64,000 nt of DNA, from contig DASPQV010000051.1 in the NCBI GenBank assembly GCA_035624785.1, positions 152,178 through 216,177 of the forward strand, in the 5' to 3' direction. The notes beneath the pieces are model-generated. The model worked only from the letters and a program-made list of their open reading frames with translations. It made no database searches and was not told where the DNA came from. Shown in pieces: positions 43,692 through 52,276 of the stretch (its first letter is position 1; the number at the start of each line of letters is the position of its first letter). The DNA comes from JAJZNI01 sp035624785 (GTDB lineage Bacteria; Chloroflexota; Dormibacteria; Aeolococcales; Aeolococcaceae). Position numbers and translations under genes: made by a program.

Positions 43692-44303
43692 CTAGGCAGA
43701 GGCGCCGTCGTCCGGGGGTGCGGAGCTGGAGGTGGCCCCCCGGCCCTTGGACTTCTCGGCCGGCTCAGCCTCGTGCTCCTCGGGAGCTTCGGGTTGCGAG
43801 TTCGTCGCCCCCTCCCCGGAGGTGCCAGTCACCGGCAGGGTGATCGGCTCGGGCTCCTCCTCGTCCAGGGGCGGCCCGAAGACCAGCTCGGAGAGCTTGC
43901 TCTTGAGCGGGGTCTTGGTCACCGCCACGTACGCTGCCCCGGCCACCCCGGTCACGATGAGCAGCCGGCGCACCCGCCGGCGCCACCGCTTCGGGCGGGG
44001 ACGCCCCACCGCCGCCTGAACCGCCGCCGCTGGCGCGGCGACCGCCGGAACCTCCTCGGCGAGCCGCTCCGCGGCCTCGGCCAGCACCTCGGCCGCCTTT
44101 TCGGCGGCGTGGCTGAGAGTATCGGCCGACGTGTGGGCCGCACTGCGCAGCGCGGGCGCGGCGACACGCTGGGCCTCCCGTGCCGCAACGATGGCCTTCT
44201 CAGCTAGCTCAGTGACGGTCTCGGCGGCCCGGCCGACGGCCACGCCGGCGCCAGCCGCGACGGGTTTTGCGATCTCTGCTGCCTTGGAGCGCCGACCCAG
44301 CAT
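43692..44303 (-). CDS. Single-pass membrane protein with long amphipathic helices
   Basis: 203 residues. The first about 100 are Ala/Glu-rich amphipathic helices (AEIAKPVAAGAGVAVGRAAETVTELAEKAIVAAREA...AAEKAAEVLAEAAERLAEEV). Then a basic stretch (RPRPKRWRRRVRR) precedes one membrane helix (LLIVTGVAGAAYVAV) and a disordered acidic tail. The pattern recalls YtxH-type stress proteins, but I would not assign it. AGAGGAGAAGG precedes the ATG, and TAAAAT at 44350-44345 is a likely -10 box. Confidence 0.65.
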   Translation of the reverse strand: MLGRRSKAAEIAKPVAAGAGVAVGRAAETVTELAEKAIVAAREAQRVAAPALRSAAHTSADTLSHAAEKAAEVLAEAAERLAEEVPAVAAPAAAVQAAVGRPRPKRWRRRVRRLLIVTGVAGAAYVAVTKTPLKSKLSELVFGPPLDEEEPEPITLPVTGTSGEGATNSQPEAPEEHEAEPAEKSKGRGATSSSAPPDDGASA

Positions 44304-44493
44304 GTCCTTCTCCTCTTGGCGGGCTCATGAGTGGGCGGAGTCCGATTTTAGCCGTGCGCACAAAGCGAGTCTCGCCCAACTCGCGAGCGTTGCCCTTTGC
44401 GGTCACAGCCGCTCGCCCGGTGGCCATGCTGACACAGGGACCCCGAATGCCACCCATCCCGGGCCCCCCTGCCGGCAGCGCGGCGGATACCGC

Positions 44494-44781
44494 TCAGGCT
44501 GCGTCAGCGAAGGGCAGCCGGGTCTCGATATCCAGCGATGTGGCCAGGGGCGCGTCGAGGAACCAGCGGATCCGCGCCGCGCTGATGGGGCCCACCACCC
44601 GGGCCAGCTCCGCCTCCGAGGCCGCGTAAACCGCGCCCAGGGTGCGGAAGGCGGCGACGAGCCGGAGGATCGTCGTCGGGTCGTCGCCGATGATCCGCCT
44701 CAGGTGCTCGACCCGTCCTCTGGCCAGCTCTCCCGACGTGCCGCCCAGCGGCAGCTCCAGCTCGGTGACCCCTTCCTTCAT
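44494..44781 (-). CDS. Small helix-hairpin-helix-like protein
   Basis: 95 residues. The core GRVEHLRRIIGDDPTTILRLVAAFRTLGAVYAASEAELARVVGPISAARI has the spacing of a helix-hairpin-helix (AASEAELARVVGP-ISAARI), as in UvrC or RadC linkers, suggesting DNA binding. No catalytic domain is attached. The start is ATG 44781, with TATCAT 6 nt ahead; the ATG inside that box would belong to the promoter. Confidence 0.6.
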   Translation of the reverse strand: MKEGVTELELPLGGTSGELARGRVEHLRRIIGDDPTTILRLVAAFRTLGAVYAASEAELARVVGPISAARIRWFLDAPLATSLDIETRLPFADAA

Positions 44782-44787
44782 GGGTCC

Positions 44788-44793
44788 ATGATA
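44788..44793 (-). promoter_or_regulatory. -10 box TATCAT for the HhH-like protein
   Basis: On the minus strand TATCAT ends 6 nt before ATG 44781. Confidence 0.5.
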
Positions 44794-44968
44794 TCGAACC
44801 GATGTTCGACCCGTCAAGCTCGGCTCGGACCGGGCGGTCATGGGCTGAGGGGCGGCAGGGCCTGCGACTGAGCCTCTGGGCCCGCCGGTGCTCTGTCCGG
44901 GCACGAGACGAGCGCGATGTCTCCAGGCGTCAGGGATCGACCGTCGGGCCCCGCCAGCGGCATTCGGG

Positions 44969-44974
44969 TACCCT
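44969..44974 (+). promoter_or_regulatory. -10 box TACCCT for the FmdB-type gene
   Basis: TACCCT ends 7 nt before GTG 44982. Confidence 0.5.
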
Positions 44975-44981
44975 GTTGGCC

Positions 44982-45212
44982 GTGCCCCTCTACGAGTACC
45001 GCTGCAATGACTGTGCCTCAGTGTTCGAGGTGCTCCGGCCGATGGCGGAGCGGGAGCTTTGCGCCGTCTGCCCGCGCTGCGAGAGCCGGGCCAGCATGCC
45101 TCTGATCAGCCGGGTGACCGCCGTCGTGGCGGGGGGTGATTCGCCTGCCGCCGAGGCCTCCGGCGGTGGGGGCTGTGGCTGCGGCGGGTCCTGCGGCTGC
45201 GGTCGCCGCTGA
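44982..45212 (+). CDS. FmdB-type zinc-ribbon protein
   Basis: 76 residues. It has the classic start PLYEYRCNDCASVFEVL, paired with CPRCESRASMPLISRV to form a CxxC...CxxC zinc ribbon. A Gly/Cys-rich tail (GGGGCGCGGSCGCG) follows. FmdB proteins are putative regulators, first described with formamidase genes; the role here is unknown. Convergent with the flavin reductase-like gene. Confidence 0.88.
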   Translation: MPLYEYRCNDCASVFEVLRPMAERELCAVCPRCESRASMPLISRVTAVVAGGDSPAAEASGGGGCGCGGSCGCGRR

Positions 45213-45230
45213 GGCGACCAGCGCCGCCCG

Positions 45231-45818
45231 TCAGGGCAGGTCCGTGTCCCTCCGGCGCCGGACGTCCCGCGCCCACGGGGGGCCGCCCGCCGGAGCCGGC
45301 GGGGTGTCCGGCGCCGGCAGCGGCGCGCCCACGGTGTGGTATCCGCGGTCCACGTAGACGAGCGGCTCGCCGTCGGTGCGAGACCAGGTGGCCACCACCT
45401 TGCCGACGACGACCCGATGATCGCCGAAGGCAAGCAGGTCGGCGACCTCGCAATCGAAGCAGGAGAGGGCGTCAGGCAGCAGGGGAGCTCCGGTCACCGC
45501 GGTGACCGTCCGCAGCTCCGGTGGCAGCCTCAAGGGCCGGCCTCGCTGGGACGCCCAGACGGCCAGGGCATGATGGCGCCGCTCCAGGACGCTGACCCCC
45601 ACGTGCCCGGCCCGGCCGATCACCTCGACCAGCTGGCCGGAGGCGTCCAGCGACAGGAAGACCGTGGCGGGACGAAGGGATAGGGAGAACCCGGTCGCGG
45701 TCGCGGCGTGGGTGTCGGGGCCGTGGCTGGCCATGGCGAGGGTCACGCCCCCGGCGAGACGGCGGGCTGCGACCCGGAACGCGTCGGGATCGACGCTGGG
45801 AGCTCCGACCTCCTCCAT
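45231..45818 (-). CDS. Flavin reductase-like FMN-binding protein
   Basis: 195 residues of the flavin-reductase (RutF/HpaC-like) split-barrel family: ARRLAGGVTLAMASHGPDTHAATATGFSLSLRPATVFLSLDASG, VSVLERRHHALAVWAS, CFDCEVADLLAFGDHRVVVGKV and a C-terminal PLVYVDRGYHTVG. It probably reduces free FMN or FAD for a monooxygenase not found nearby. ATG 45818 has TACCCT 6 nt upstream. Confidence 0.88.
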   Translation of the reverse strand: MEEVGAPSVDPDAFRVAARRLAGGVTLAMASHGPDTHAATATGFSLSLRPATVFLSLDASGQLVEVIGRAGHVGVSVLERRHHALAVWASQRGRPLRLPPELRTVTAVTGAPLLPDALSCFDCEVADLLAFGDHRVVVGKVVATWSRTDGEPLVYVDRGYHTVGAPLPAPDTPPAPAGGPPWARDVRRRRDTDLP

Positions 45819-45824
45819 GGTTCC

Positions 45825-45830
45825 AGGGTA
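45825..45830 (-). promoter_or_regulatory. -10 box TACCCT for the flavin reductase-like gene
   Basis: On the minus strand TACCCT ends 6 nt before ATG 45818. Confidence 0.5.
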
Positions 45831-45923
45831 GACGCCGGGTGACTTCGGACCGCGTGACGCTACGCGCGTGGGAACCGCGCGGCCGGCACCGCCCGGCGGT
45901 CTCGGGGGCGCCGAACCCCAGCC

Positions 45924-46592
45924 TCAGCCGATCAGCTCGACGGTGGCGTCGAGGGTGAGGCTGGCCGGCATCTCCAGCTTGAGCTGGAAAAGGTGGTCGA
46001 TGAAGACGTGGCGGTGCTCCGGGTGGGGGCCGTGGGCGAGGATCGCCGCCCGGTGCTCCGGAGCTCCGTAGCCCTTGTTGCTGGCCCAGCCGTAGACCGG
46101 CGCCTCGAGGTCGAGGCGGCGCATCAGCGCATCGCGATGGACCTTGGCCACGATGGAGGCCGCGGAGATGGCGGGCACCAGGTCGTCGCCCCTCACCAGG
46201 CAGTGCACGGTGTGGACGGCGTCGATGCGCAGCCGGCCGTCGCAGCAGTACCCGTCGGCCTCCACCTCGGCGGTGAGCCGCCGGAAGACCTCGAGATTGG
46301 CCCACCCCAGGCCGCGACGGTTGATCTCCGCCGTGGGTATCTCGGTGATGGCGCAGGCGACCGCCCGCCGGTGGACCTCGGCCGCCACCACCTCACGCTG
46401 GTGGGCGGTCAGCTTCTTGGAGTCGCGAAGCCAGGGATGGCGGAAGCCGGGCGGAAGGACGACGGCCGCGGCGACCAGGGGTCCGGCGAAGGCTCCGCGG
46501 CCCACCTCGTCCATGCCGCAGAGGCGGAACCGCCGCCATTCGGCCACCCCGAAGGTGGCCGTGATGTAGGCGCCGAGCCGGAAGCGCGCCAC
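45924..46592 (-). CDS. rnhB: Ribonuclease HII
   Basis: 222 residues. The catalytic carboxylates are in GMDEVGRGAFAGPLVAAAV (DE), LRDSKKLTAHQRE and RIDAVHTVHCLVRGDDLVPAISAASIVAKVHRDALM. It removes ribonucleotides from DNA:RNA hybrids. About 20 residues precede the usual start of the family. GTG 46592 is supported by TAGACT 9 nt upstream; an internal ATG in CGMDEVGRG would be too late. Confidence 0.95.
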   Translation of the reverse strand: MARFRLGAYITATFGVAEWRRFRLCGMDEVGRGAFAGPLVAAAVVLPPGFRHPWLRDSKKLTAHQREVVAAEVHRRAVACAITEIPTAEINRRGLGWANLEVFRRLTAEVEADGYCCDGRLRIDAVHTVHCLVRGDDLVPAISAASIVAKVHRDALMRRLDLEAPVYGWASNKGYGAPEHRAAILAHGPHPEHRHVFIDHLFQLKLEMPASLTLDATVELIG

Positions 46593-46601
46593 GGTTGCCC
46601 C

Positions 46602-46607
46602 AGTCTA
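46602..46607 (-). promoter_or_regulatory. -10 box TAGACT for rnhB
   Basis: On the minus strand TAGACT ends 9 nt before GTG 46592. Confidence 0.5.
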
Positions 46608-46701
46608 TCCGGGCCACGACGGAGGCGGAGCCCGCCCAGGGTTGCCAAGCTTCCCGTTGCACGCCGCGCGCCTTCTTGACTAGGGTGGAGGGCTGAACGC
46701 G

Positions 46702-47082
46702 ATGATCCCGAGGATCCCTCCAGGGCCCAGGCCGGCCGCCTCGCCCTTCTTCACCCGGCGCAGCACCATCGGCTTCGCCGCCGTCTTCAGCGCCAGCTAC
46801 CTGCTGCTGCTCAGCCTGGGCGGCACGGCCCACCCCAACAGCGGGCTCACCGGGACGGTGCTGGCGCTCTCCGCGGCCACGTCGCTGGTGACCCTGGTGG
46901 TCACCTGGACCGCCGGGCTGGTCTTGGCCTGGCGATCCAGGTCGATGCTCTGGGTGCTGGTGGCCTGCCTGCCCCCACCGCTGGGCGCCGTGCCCTGCGC
47001 GCTCTTCGCCCCGACCCAGCCTCCCCCGGGGGCTGCCCCCCGCCCGGGAGGTGCTCCGCCTCGGCGGGGAGGCCTTCGCTGA
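46702..47082 (+). CDS. Small two-helix membrane protein
   Basis: 126 residues with two or three hydrophobic segments (IGFAAVFSASYLLLLSLGG; TVLALSAATSLVTLVVTWTAGLVLAW; MLWVLVACLPPPLGAVPCALFA) and a Pro/Gly/Arg-rich C-terminal tail encoded by a GC palindrome. Function unknown. TAGGGT (46681-46686), directly behind TTGAC, would give a leader of only about 9 nt. The carboxylase gene starts 8 bp after its stop, so the two are probably co-transcribed. Confidence 0.55.
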   Translation: MIPRIPPGPRPAASPFFTRRSTIGFAAVFSASYLLLLSLGGTAHPNSGLTGTVLALSAATSLVTLVVTWTAGLVLAWRSRSMLWVLVACLPPPLGAVPCALFAPTQPPPGAAPRPGGAPPRRGGLR

Positions 47083-47090
47083 GCGCCGAC

Positions 47091-48842
47091 GTGACGACCG
47101 CCGCCGCCGCAGAGCCGCCTCGTGAGCCGACAGCGGCGGCTTCGCCGGCTCCCGAGCCGGCGGTCGGTGCCGCCGCCACCGCACCTGCTGATCCGACATC
47201 CGGGGCTTCGCCGGCTCCCCCGCCGCCGGCCGCGGGCGTCGCTCCATCCCATGGCGAACCGCCAGCGGTGCGGCCGGGTGAGGCGGCCGCCCCCGCCGAG
47301 AGCCCTTCCGGCGCCGTCGCCGGCGACATCCAAGCCCGCCTGGCGACGGCTCGCGCCGGCGGTCCCGAGCGAGCCCGCCGGAAGCTCGCCGCCCAGGGCA
47401 AGCTGCCGGTCAGGGAGCGGGTGAAACGGCTTCTCGATCCCAGCGCCGAGCTGGTGGAGGACGGTCTCCTGGCCAATGCCCTCGATCCCGAGCTGCCCGC
47501 CGACGGCGTGGTCACCGGCATCGGTGCCATCCACGGGCGACCAATGGCGGTGATGGCCAACGATCCCTCCGTGAAGGCGGGGTCCTGGGGTGCTCGCACC
47601 GTCGAGAAGATCGTGCGCATCCAGGAGACGGCCGAACGTCTCCAGATTCCCCTCGTCTACCTGGTGGACTCTGCCGGAGCGCGGATCACCGACCAGGTGG
47701 CGATGTTCCCGGGGAGGCGCCACGCCGGCCGGATCTTCCACATGCAGGTGAGGCTGAGCGGCCAGGTGCCCCAGCTCTGCGTGCTCTTCGGCCCGTCGGC
47801 GGCCGGCGGGGCCTACATCCCTGCCTTCTGCGACACCGTGATCATGGTCGAGGGCAACGCGTCGATGTACCTCGGCTCGCCCCGCATGGCCGAGGTCGTG
47901 GTGGGGGAGAGGGTGACCCTCGAGGAGATGGGGGGCGCCCGGATGCACTGCACGGTGTCGGGCTGCGGTGACGTTCTCTGTGCCGGCGAGGCGGAGGCGC
48001 TGGAGGCGGCCCGGCGCTACCTCGCCTACATGCCGCAGAGCTGGCAGGGAAGGGTCGCCGACGCCCCGCCCGGTTCGGTTGTCCCCGGGGTCACGCCGAT
48101 CGAGGCTGTGATACCCGCCGAGGCGGCCCGGGGCTATGACGTCACGGAGGTCGTCCGCGCCCTGGTCGACGACGGTTCTCTATTCGAGATCAAGGCCCTG
48201 TATGCCCCCGAGCTGGTGACCGCGTTCGCTCGGATCCGTGGACAGGCGATCGGCCTCATCGCCTCCCAACCTCGGGTCAAAGGCGGGGTACTCTTCGTTG
48301 ACTCCGCGGACAAGGCCACCCGCTTCGTGGCGTGCTGCGATGCCTTCAACCTCCCGCTGCTCTTCCTCGCCGACGTTCCCGGGTTCATGATCGGCACCGC
48401 CGTGGAGCGCCAGGGGATCATCCGGCACGGTGCCAAGATGATCGCGGCGATCAGCGAGGCGACCGTTCCCAAGATCTCGGTGATCCTGCGGAAGGCCTAC
48501 GGGGCGGGGCTCTACGCCATGTGCGGGCCGGCTTTCGAGCCGGATTGCACCCTGGCGCTGCCGTCGGCTCAGATCGCCGTGATGGGGCCGGAGGCGGCCG
48601 TCAACGCTGTCTACTACAACCGGATCCAGGCACTTCCCGAGGCCGAGCGCGCGGGCCACGTCCAGCGCCTGGCCGACGAGTACCGGCGCGACATCGACAT
48701 CTACAAGCTCGCTTCCGAGCTGATCGTGGACGCGGTCGTCCCGGCCGGTGAGCTGCGCGACGAGATCGCCCGCCGGCTGGCCATCTATGCCGGACGCCGG
48801 CGGGATCGCCCAGCCCGGCATCACGGGGTATTCCCGACCTGA
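47091..48842 (+). CDS. Acyl-CoA carboxylase carboxyltransferase (beta) subunit
   Basis: 583 residues. The two crotonase-fold halves of AccD5/PccB-type subunits are complete: RERVKRLLDPSAELVEDGLLAN, VDSAGARITDQVAMFPGRRHAGRIF, FGPSAAGGAYIPAFCDTVIMV, YLGSPRMAEV, then DVPGFMIGTAVERQGIIRHGAKMI and KAYGAGLYAMCGPAFEPD. It transfers CO2 from biotin to acetyl- or propionyl-CoA. About 80 N-terminal residues are Ala/Pro-rich linker-like sequence not found in most homologues. No biotin carboxylase or BCCP gene is adjacent, so the alpha subunit must be elsewhere. Confidence 0.92.
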   Translation: MTTAAAAEPPREPTAAASPAPEPAVGAAATAPADPTSGASPAPPPPAAGVAPSHGEPPAVRPGEAAAPAESPSGAVAGDIQARLATARAGGPERARRKLAAQGKLPVRERVKRLLDPSAELVEDGLLANALDPELPADGVVTGIGAIHGRPMAVMANDPSVKAGSWGARTVEKIVRIQETAERLQIPLVYLVDSAGARITDQVAMFPGRRHAGRIFHMQVRLSGQVPQLCVLFGPSAAGGAYIPAFCDTVIMVEGNASMYLGSPRMAEVVVGERVTLEEMGGARMHCTVSGCGDVLCAGEAEALEAARRYLAYMPQSWQGRVADAPPGSVVPGVTPIEAVIPAEAARGYDVTEVVRALVDDGSLFEIKALYAPELVTAFARIRGQAIGLIASQPRVKGGVLFVDSADKATRFVACCDAFNLPLLFLADVPGFMIGTAVERQGIIRHGAKMIAAISEATVPKISVILRKAYGAGLYAMCGPAFEPDCTLALPSAQIAVMGPEAAVNAVYYNRIQALPEAERAGHVQRLADEYRRDIDIYKLASELIVDAVVPAGELRDEIARRLAIYAGRRRDRPARHHGVFPT

Positions 48843-48937
48843 GCCGCCAAGCCCTGGAGCCCGCCTCCGAGTTCGCGCCAAAATAGTCCCAAACCGGTTG
48901 TGGGGAAAGCGGGGGAGAGGTCGGCTGACCTGGGGCG

Positions 48938-49216
48938 CTACCTCCGCCGAGGCGGCCTGGGCTTGCGGCGGCCGTAGGCCGCTCCCTCGGCGACGGCGTC
49001 GAAGGCGGGCAGCGGGCCGGTCCCGGCCCGCGTCACACCCTCACCCTGGACGAACACCTTCCGGTTGCCGATGTCGATCAGGTAGGCGACCGACATCCCC
49101 CCGCCGCCGTCGGGCAGCATGGACACGTCAGCCACCGTCCCCACCCTGCGGCTGCCGCCGTAGGGGAAGGTGACCCTGGTGCCGACCGTGAAGGCGTCGC
49201 CGGGGACCGCCGTCAC
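48938..49216 (-). CDS. Small basic hypothetical protein
   Basis: 92 residues: a compact beta-rich region (DAFTVGTRVTFPYGGSRRVGTVADVSMLPDGGGGMSVAYLIDIGNRKVFVQGEGVTR) reminiscent of SH3/KOW-like barrels, then a tail rich in Arg and Pro. No family recognised. The GTG start overlaps the stop of the zinc-ribbon gene upstream (GTGA), so both come from one transcript. Confidence 0.55.
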   Translation of the reverse strand: MTAVPGDAFTVGTRVTFPYGGSRRVGTVADVSMLPDGGGGMSVAYLIDIGNRKVFVQGEGVTRAGTGPLPAFDAVAEGAAYGRRKPRPPRRR

Positions 49217-49539
49217 CGGGCGCCGGCGCGGAAGCAGTCGCTGCAGTACACGGGCTTGTCACCCCGGGGCTGGAAGGGCACCCGGGCGATCCCGCCGCAG
49301 CTGGCGCACGTCACCTCGTACATCTGCCGGGGGCCAGACCTGCCACCCCCGCCTCCTCCGCCCCCGAAGCCACCACCGCCACCCCCGCCCATTCCCGCCG
49401 CTCGGCGGGCGGCACGGCACGAGGGGCAGCGCGAGGGTGGATTGGTCAGCCCCTTCGAAGCGAAGAACTGCTGCTCACCCTCAGTCCAGATGAAATCCAC
49501 GCCGCATTCGCGGCAACGCAGTGTTTGGTCGACGGCCAA
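49213..49539 (-). CDS. Double zinc-ribbon protein with Gly-rich linker
   Basis: 108 residues. An N-terminal ribbon (LRCRECGVDFIWTEGEQQFFASKGLTNPPSRCPSCRAARRA) of the zinc-ribbon (zf-trcl) kind and a C-terminal ribbon (VTCASCGGIARVPFQPRGDKPVYCSDCFRAG) flank a Gly-only linker. The arrangement is common in Chloroflexota and Cyanobacteria-like genomes, and its role is unknown, probably nucleic-acid or protein binding. TTG 49539 has AGGAG about 10 nt upstream. Confidence 0.82.
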   Translation of the reverse strand: MAVDQTLRCRECGVDFIWTEGEQQFFASKGLTNPPSRCPSCRAARRAAGMGGGGGGGFGGGGGGGGRSGPRQMYEVTCASCGGIARVPFQPRGDKPVYCSDCFRAGAR

Positions 49540-49724
49540 CGCCTGTGCTCCTAAAGTCCGGCGCTGAAACCGCGGCCGGGTGGTTGTGCGTGAGGATACA
49601 GTACACGGTAGGCTCGGTTTCGGCTAGTGACGAGCCCGTTTCGCCGAGCGGGGGCGCCGGATTGGGGGGATCACAGGCCGGTCGCGCCCAGGCCGCGGCC
49701 GCCCTTCGAGCGCCGCCCGCCTGA

Positions 49725-49807
49725 TACGATCCGCCCCAGTCTCGGACAGGAGTGGGCCGGCGCCGCGCCAGGCGGGCCGGTGGCCGCCGGTGAGACGGAG
49801 GATCCCC
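49725..49807 (+). promoter_or_regulatory. -10 box TACGAT and structured leader of metK
   Basis: TACGAT at 49725-49730 gives a leader of about 70 nt. GTCTC (49739-49743) can pair with GAGAC (49792-49796), closing a GC-rich branched structure whose 3' base abuts the GGAGG ribosome binding site. The same hexamer precedes apt and ahcY. It matches no SAM riboswitch class I know. Confidence 0.4.
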
Positions 49808-51016
49808 ATGACTGCGCGCCATCCTCACGGGCTTCAGAAGCGGCTCTTCACCTCGGAGTCGGTGACCGACGGCCATCCCGACAAGATGGCCGACCAGATC
49901 TCGGATGCGGTGCTCGACGCCGTGCTGGCCAAGGACCCGCTGGGCCGGGTGGCCTGCGAATCCGCCCTGGCCACCGGCATGGTCCTGGTGTTCGGCGAGA
50001 TCAGCACCGAAGCCTACGTCGACATCCCCGGGGTGGTCCGGCAGACCATCCGCGACATCGGCTACACCCGGGCCAAGTTCGGCTTCGACTTCGAGACCTG
50101 CGGCGTCCTCGTCTCGATCGATGAGCAGTCCCCCGACATCGCCCAGGGCGTGAACACCGGCGGCGCCGGCGACCAGGGGATGATGGTCGGCTTCGCCTGC
50201 GACGAGACCCCGGAGCTGATGCCGGCTCCCATCCAGCTGGCCCACCACCTGGTCCGGCGCCTCTCCACCGTCCGGCGCGACGGCACCCTGAGATGGGCCA
50301 GGCCGGACGGCAAGAGCCAGGTCACCGTCGAGTACGACGACACCGGCCGCCCCCGGCGCGTCGACACCGTCCTGGTCAGCGTCCAGCATTCCGAGGACGT
50401 CTCCAGCGAGCAGGTCTACGCGGACGTCCAGGAGCACGTGGTGGGGCCCGCCATCCCGGCCCACTGGCTCGACAAGGACACCCACCGGCTGGTCAATCCG
50501 ACCGGACGATTCGTGGTCGGCGGCCCTCAGGGCGATGCCGGCCTGACCGGGCGCAAGATCATCGTCGACACCTACGGGGGCTACGCCCGCCACGGCGGCG
50601 GGGCCTTCTCCGGCAAGGATCCGACCAAGGTCGACCGCAGCGGCGCGTACGCGGCTCGCTGGGTGGCCAAGAACGTGGTTGCCGCCGGACTCGCCGGACG
50701 GTGCGAGATCCAGGTGGCCTACGCCATCGGGGTGAGCCAGCCCGTCTCGATCCTGGTCGAGACCTTCGGCACCGAGAGGGTGCCGCTGCACCAGATCGAG
50801 GCCCTCATTGACGAGTACTTCGACCTCTCGCCGGTCGGGATCATCAGCGCGCTCCAGCTGCGCCGTCCGATCTACCGGCAGGTCGCCGCCTTCGGCCACT
50901 TCGGACGCCACGACCTCGACCTGCCCTGGGAGGACGTGACCGTCGCCCGGGAGCTGGCCGCGGAGGCCGGGGTCGAGCCCTGGTCGCCGCCACCCGACGG
51001 CGGCTCGCCCAACTAG
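49808..51016 (+). CDS. metK: S-adenosylmethionine synthetase
   Basis: 402 residues. Makes SAM from methionine and ATP. Signatures include FTSESVTDGHPDKMADQISDAVLDA, GEISTEAYVDI, SPDIAQGVNTGGAGDQGMMVGFACDET, the P-loop-like GRFVVGGPQGDAGLTGRKIIVDTYGG and HGGGAFSGKDPTKVDRS. ATG 49808 has GGAGG 7 nt ahead. It starts the methyl cycle closed by AhcY and the adenosine kinase. manC follows after 12 bp, possibly on the same transcript. Confidence 0.97.
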   Translation: MTARHPHGLQKRLFTSESVTDGHPDKMADQISDAVLDAVLAKDPLGRVACESALATGMVLVFGEISTEAYVDIPGVVRQTIRDIGYTRAKFGFDFETCGVLVSIDEQSPDIAQGVNTGGAGDQGMMVGFACDETPELMPAPIQLAHHLVRRLSTVRRDGTLRWARPDGKSQVTVEYDDTGRPRRVDTVLVSVQHSEDVSSEQVYADVQEHVVGPAIPAHWLDKDTHRLVNPTGRFVVGGPQGDAGLTGRKIIVDTYGGYARHGGGAFSGKDPTKVDRSGAYAARWVAKNVVAAGLAGRCEIQVAYAIGVSQPVSILVETFGTERVPLHQIEALIDEYFDLSPVGIISALQLRRPIYRQVAAFGHFGRHDLDLPWEDVTVARELAAEAGVEPWSPPPDGGSPN

Positions 51017-51028
51017 GGCATCTCGCCG

Positions 51029-52177
51029 TTGAGCCACCACGTCCTCATCCTCGCTGGGGGCAGCGGCACGCGGCTGTGGCCGCTCAGCCGCTCCGCCGTT
51101 CCCAAGCACCTGCTGTCCCTCGACGCGTCGGGGCGGACCCTGCTCCGAGCCACCGCGGAACGGGTGCTGCCGCTCGCCGACTCGGTCAGGATCGTGACCG
51201 CCTCGAGCCAGGCGGAGGCGTGCCGCGACCAGCTCCGTGGTCTGGGCCTCTCCGATGACGCGATCATCAGCGAGCCGGAGCCCCGGGGCACCGGTCCCGC
51301 TCTCGGCCTGGCCACCCGCTGGATCGCCGAGGAGGACCCGGACGCCGTCATCTCCTCGGTCCACGCCGACCACCACGTGGAGGACGAGGGCGGCTATCGC
51401 GCCGCCGTCCTGGCCGCGGCCGGCTGGGCCGCTTCGAGGCGCGGGCTGGCCACGGTCGGGGTCAGCCCCTCCTACCCCTCGACCGGCCTGGGCTACGTCG
51501 CGGTGACCGGGAACCCGCTGCGACGCGAGGGCTGGCAGGCTCCGCCCGGGTCACGGGCCAGCCCGGAGCTCCGCGAGGCCGCCGCCGCGGTCCCCGCCTT
51601 CGCCGCCGCCGGTTTCGTGGAGAAGCCCTCGCTCGAGGTGGCCAGGGGCTACCTGGCGGACGGCCGTCATCTCTGGAACACCGGGCTCTTCGCCTGGCCC
51701 GCCGGCGTCTTCGAGGAGGAGCTGTCGGCCGCTGACCCGCCGCTCGCCGAGCGGCTCTCTCGAGTGGTGGCGGCCCGGCGGGCCGGTGACGAGGCCGGGG
51801 CGGCCTCTCTCTACGCGGAGATCCGCCCGGTTCCGGTCGACACCCTGGTCTTCGAGCGGACCCGGCGCCTGACCGTGGTCCGGGGCTGGTTCTCGTGGTC
51901 CGATCTGGGCAGCTTCGCCGACCTGTACGACGCTCGGGTCCGCTCCGGTGAGGGCGACTCGGACGAGAACGTGACCGAGGGCGAGGTGGTGGCCGTCGAC
52001 ACCCAGCGGAGCTTCGTGCTCGCCGGCGGCGGCCGCATTGTCGCGGTGGTGGGGCTGGACGGGGTGGCGGTGGTGGACAGCGGCGACGCCCTCATGGTGG
52101 TGCCGCTCAACCGGGCCCAGCAGGTGCGGGAGGTGGTGGACCGGCTCCGGGAGCGGGGAAGCTCCGGCCTGCTCTGA
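51029..52177 (+). CDS. manC: Mannose-1-phosphate guanylyltransferase
   Basis: 382 residues. The nucleotidyltransferase start HHVLILAGGSGTRLWPLSRSAVPKHLLSL is diagnostic, with EPEPRGTGPALGLATRWI, FVEKPSLEVARGYLADGRHLWNTGLFAW and WSDLGSF following. It makes GDP-mannose from mannose-1-P and GTP for glycans. The C-terminal phosphomannose-isomerase cupin of bifunctional ManC is missing; a separate cupin protein is encoded at 53725. Start TTG 51029. Confidence 0.94.
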   Translation: MSHHVLILAGGSGTRLWPLSRSAVPKHLLSLDASGRTLLRATAERVLPLADSVRIVTASSQAEACRDQLRGLGLSDDAIISEPEPRGTGPALGLATRWIAEEDPDAVISSVHADHHVEDEGGYRAAVLAAAGWAASRRGLATVGVSPSYPSTGLGYVAVTGNPLRREGWQAPPGSRASPELREAAAAVPAFAAAGFVEKPSLEVARGYLADGRHLWNTGLFAWPAGVFEEELSAADPPLAERLSRVVAARRAGDEAGAASLYAEIRPVPVDTLVFERTRRLTVVRGWFSWSDLGSFADLYDARVRSGEGDSDENVTEGEVVAVDTQRSFVLAGGGRIVAVVGLDGVAVVDSGDALMVVPLNRAQQVREVVDRLRERGSSGLL

Positions 52178-52276
52178 GAGCCCAGGCTGCGCCCGGCCGG
52201 GCTTCCACTGCGACCCCGGCGATCGGCGCAGGGGTCTCCAGGCAGCCTGATGCGCGGGGCGCTCACAATGGCCTGC

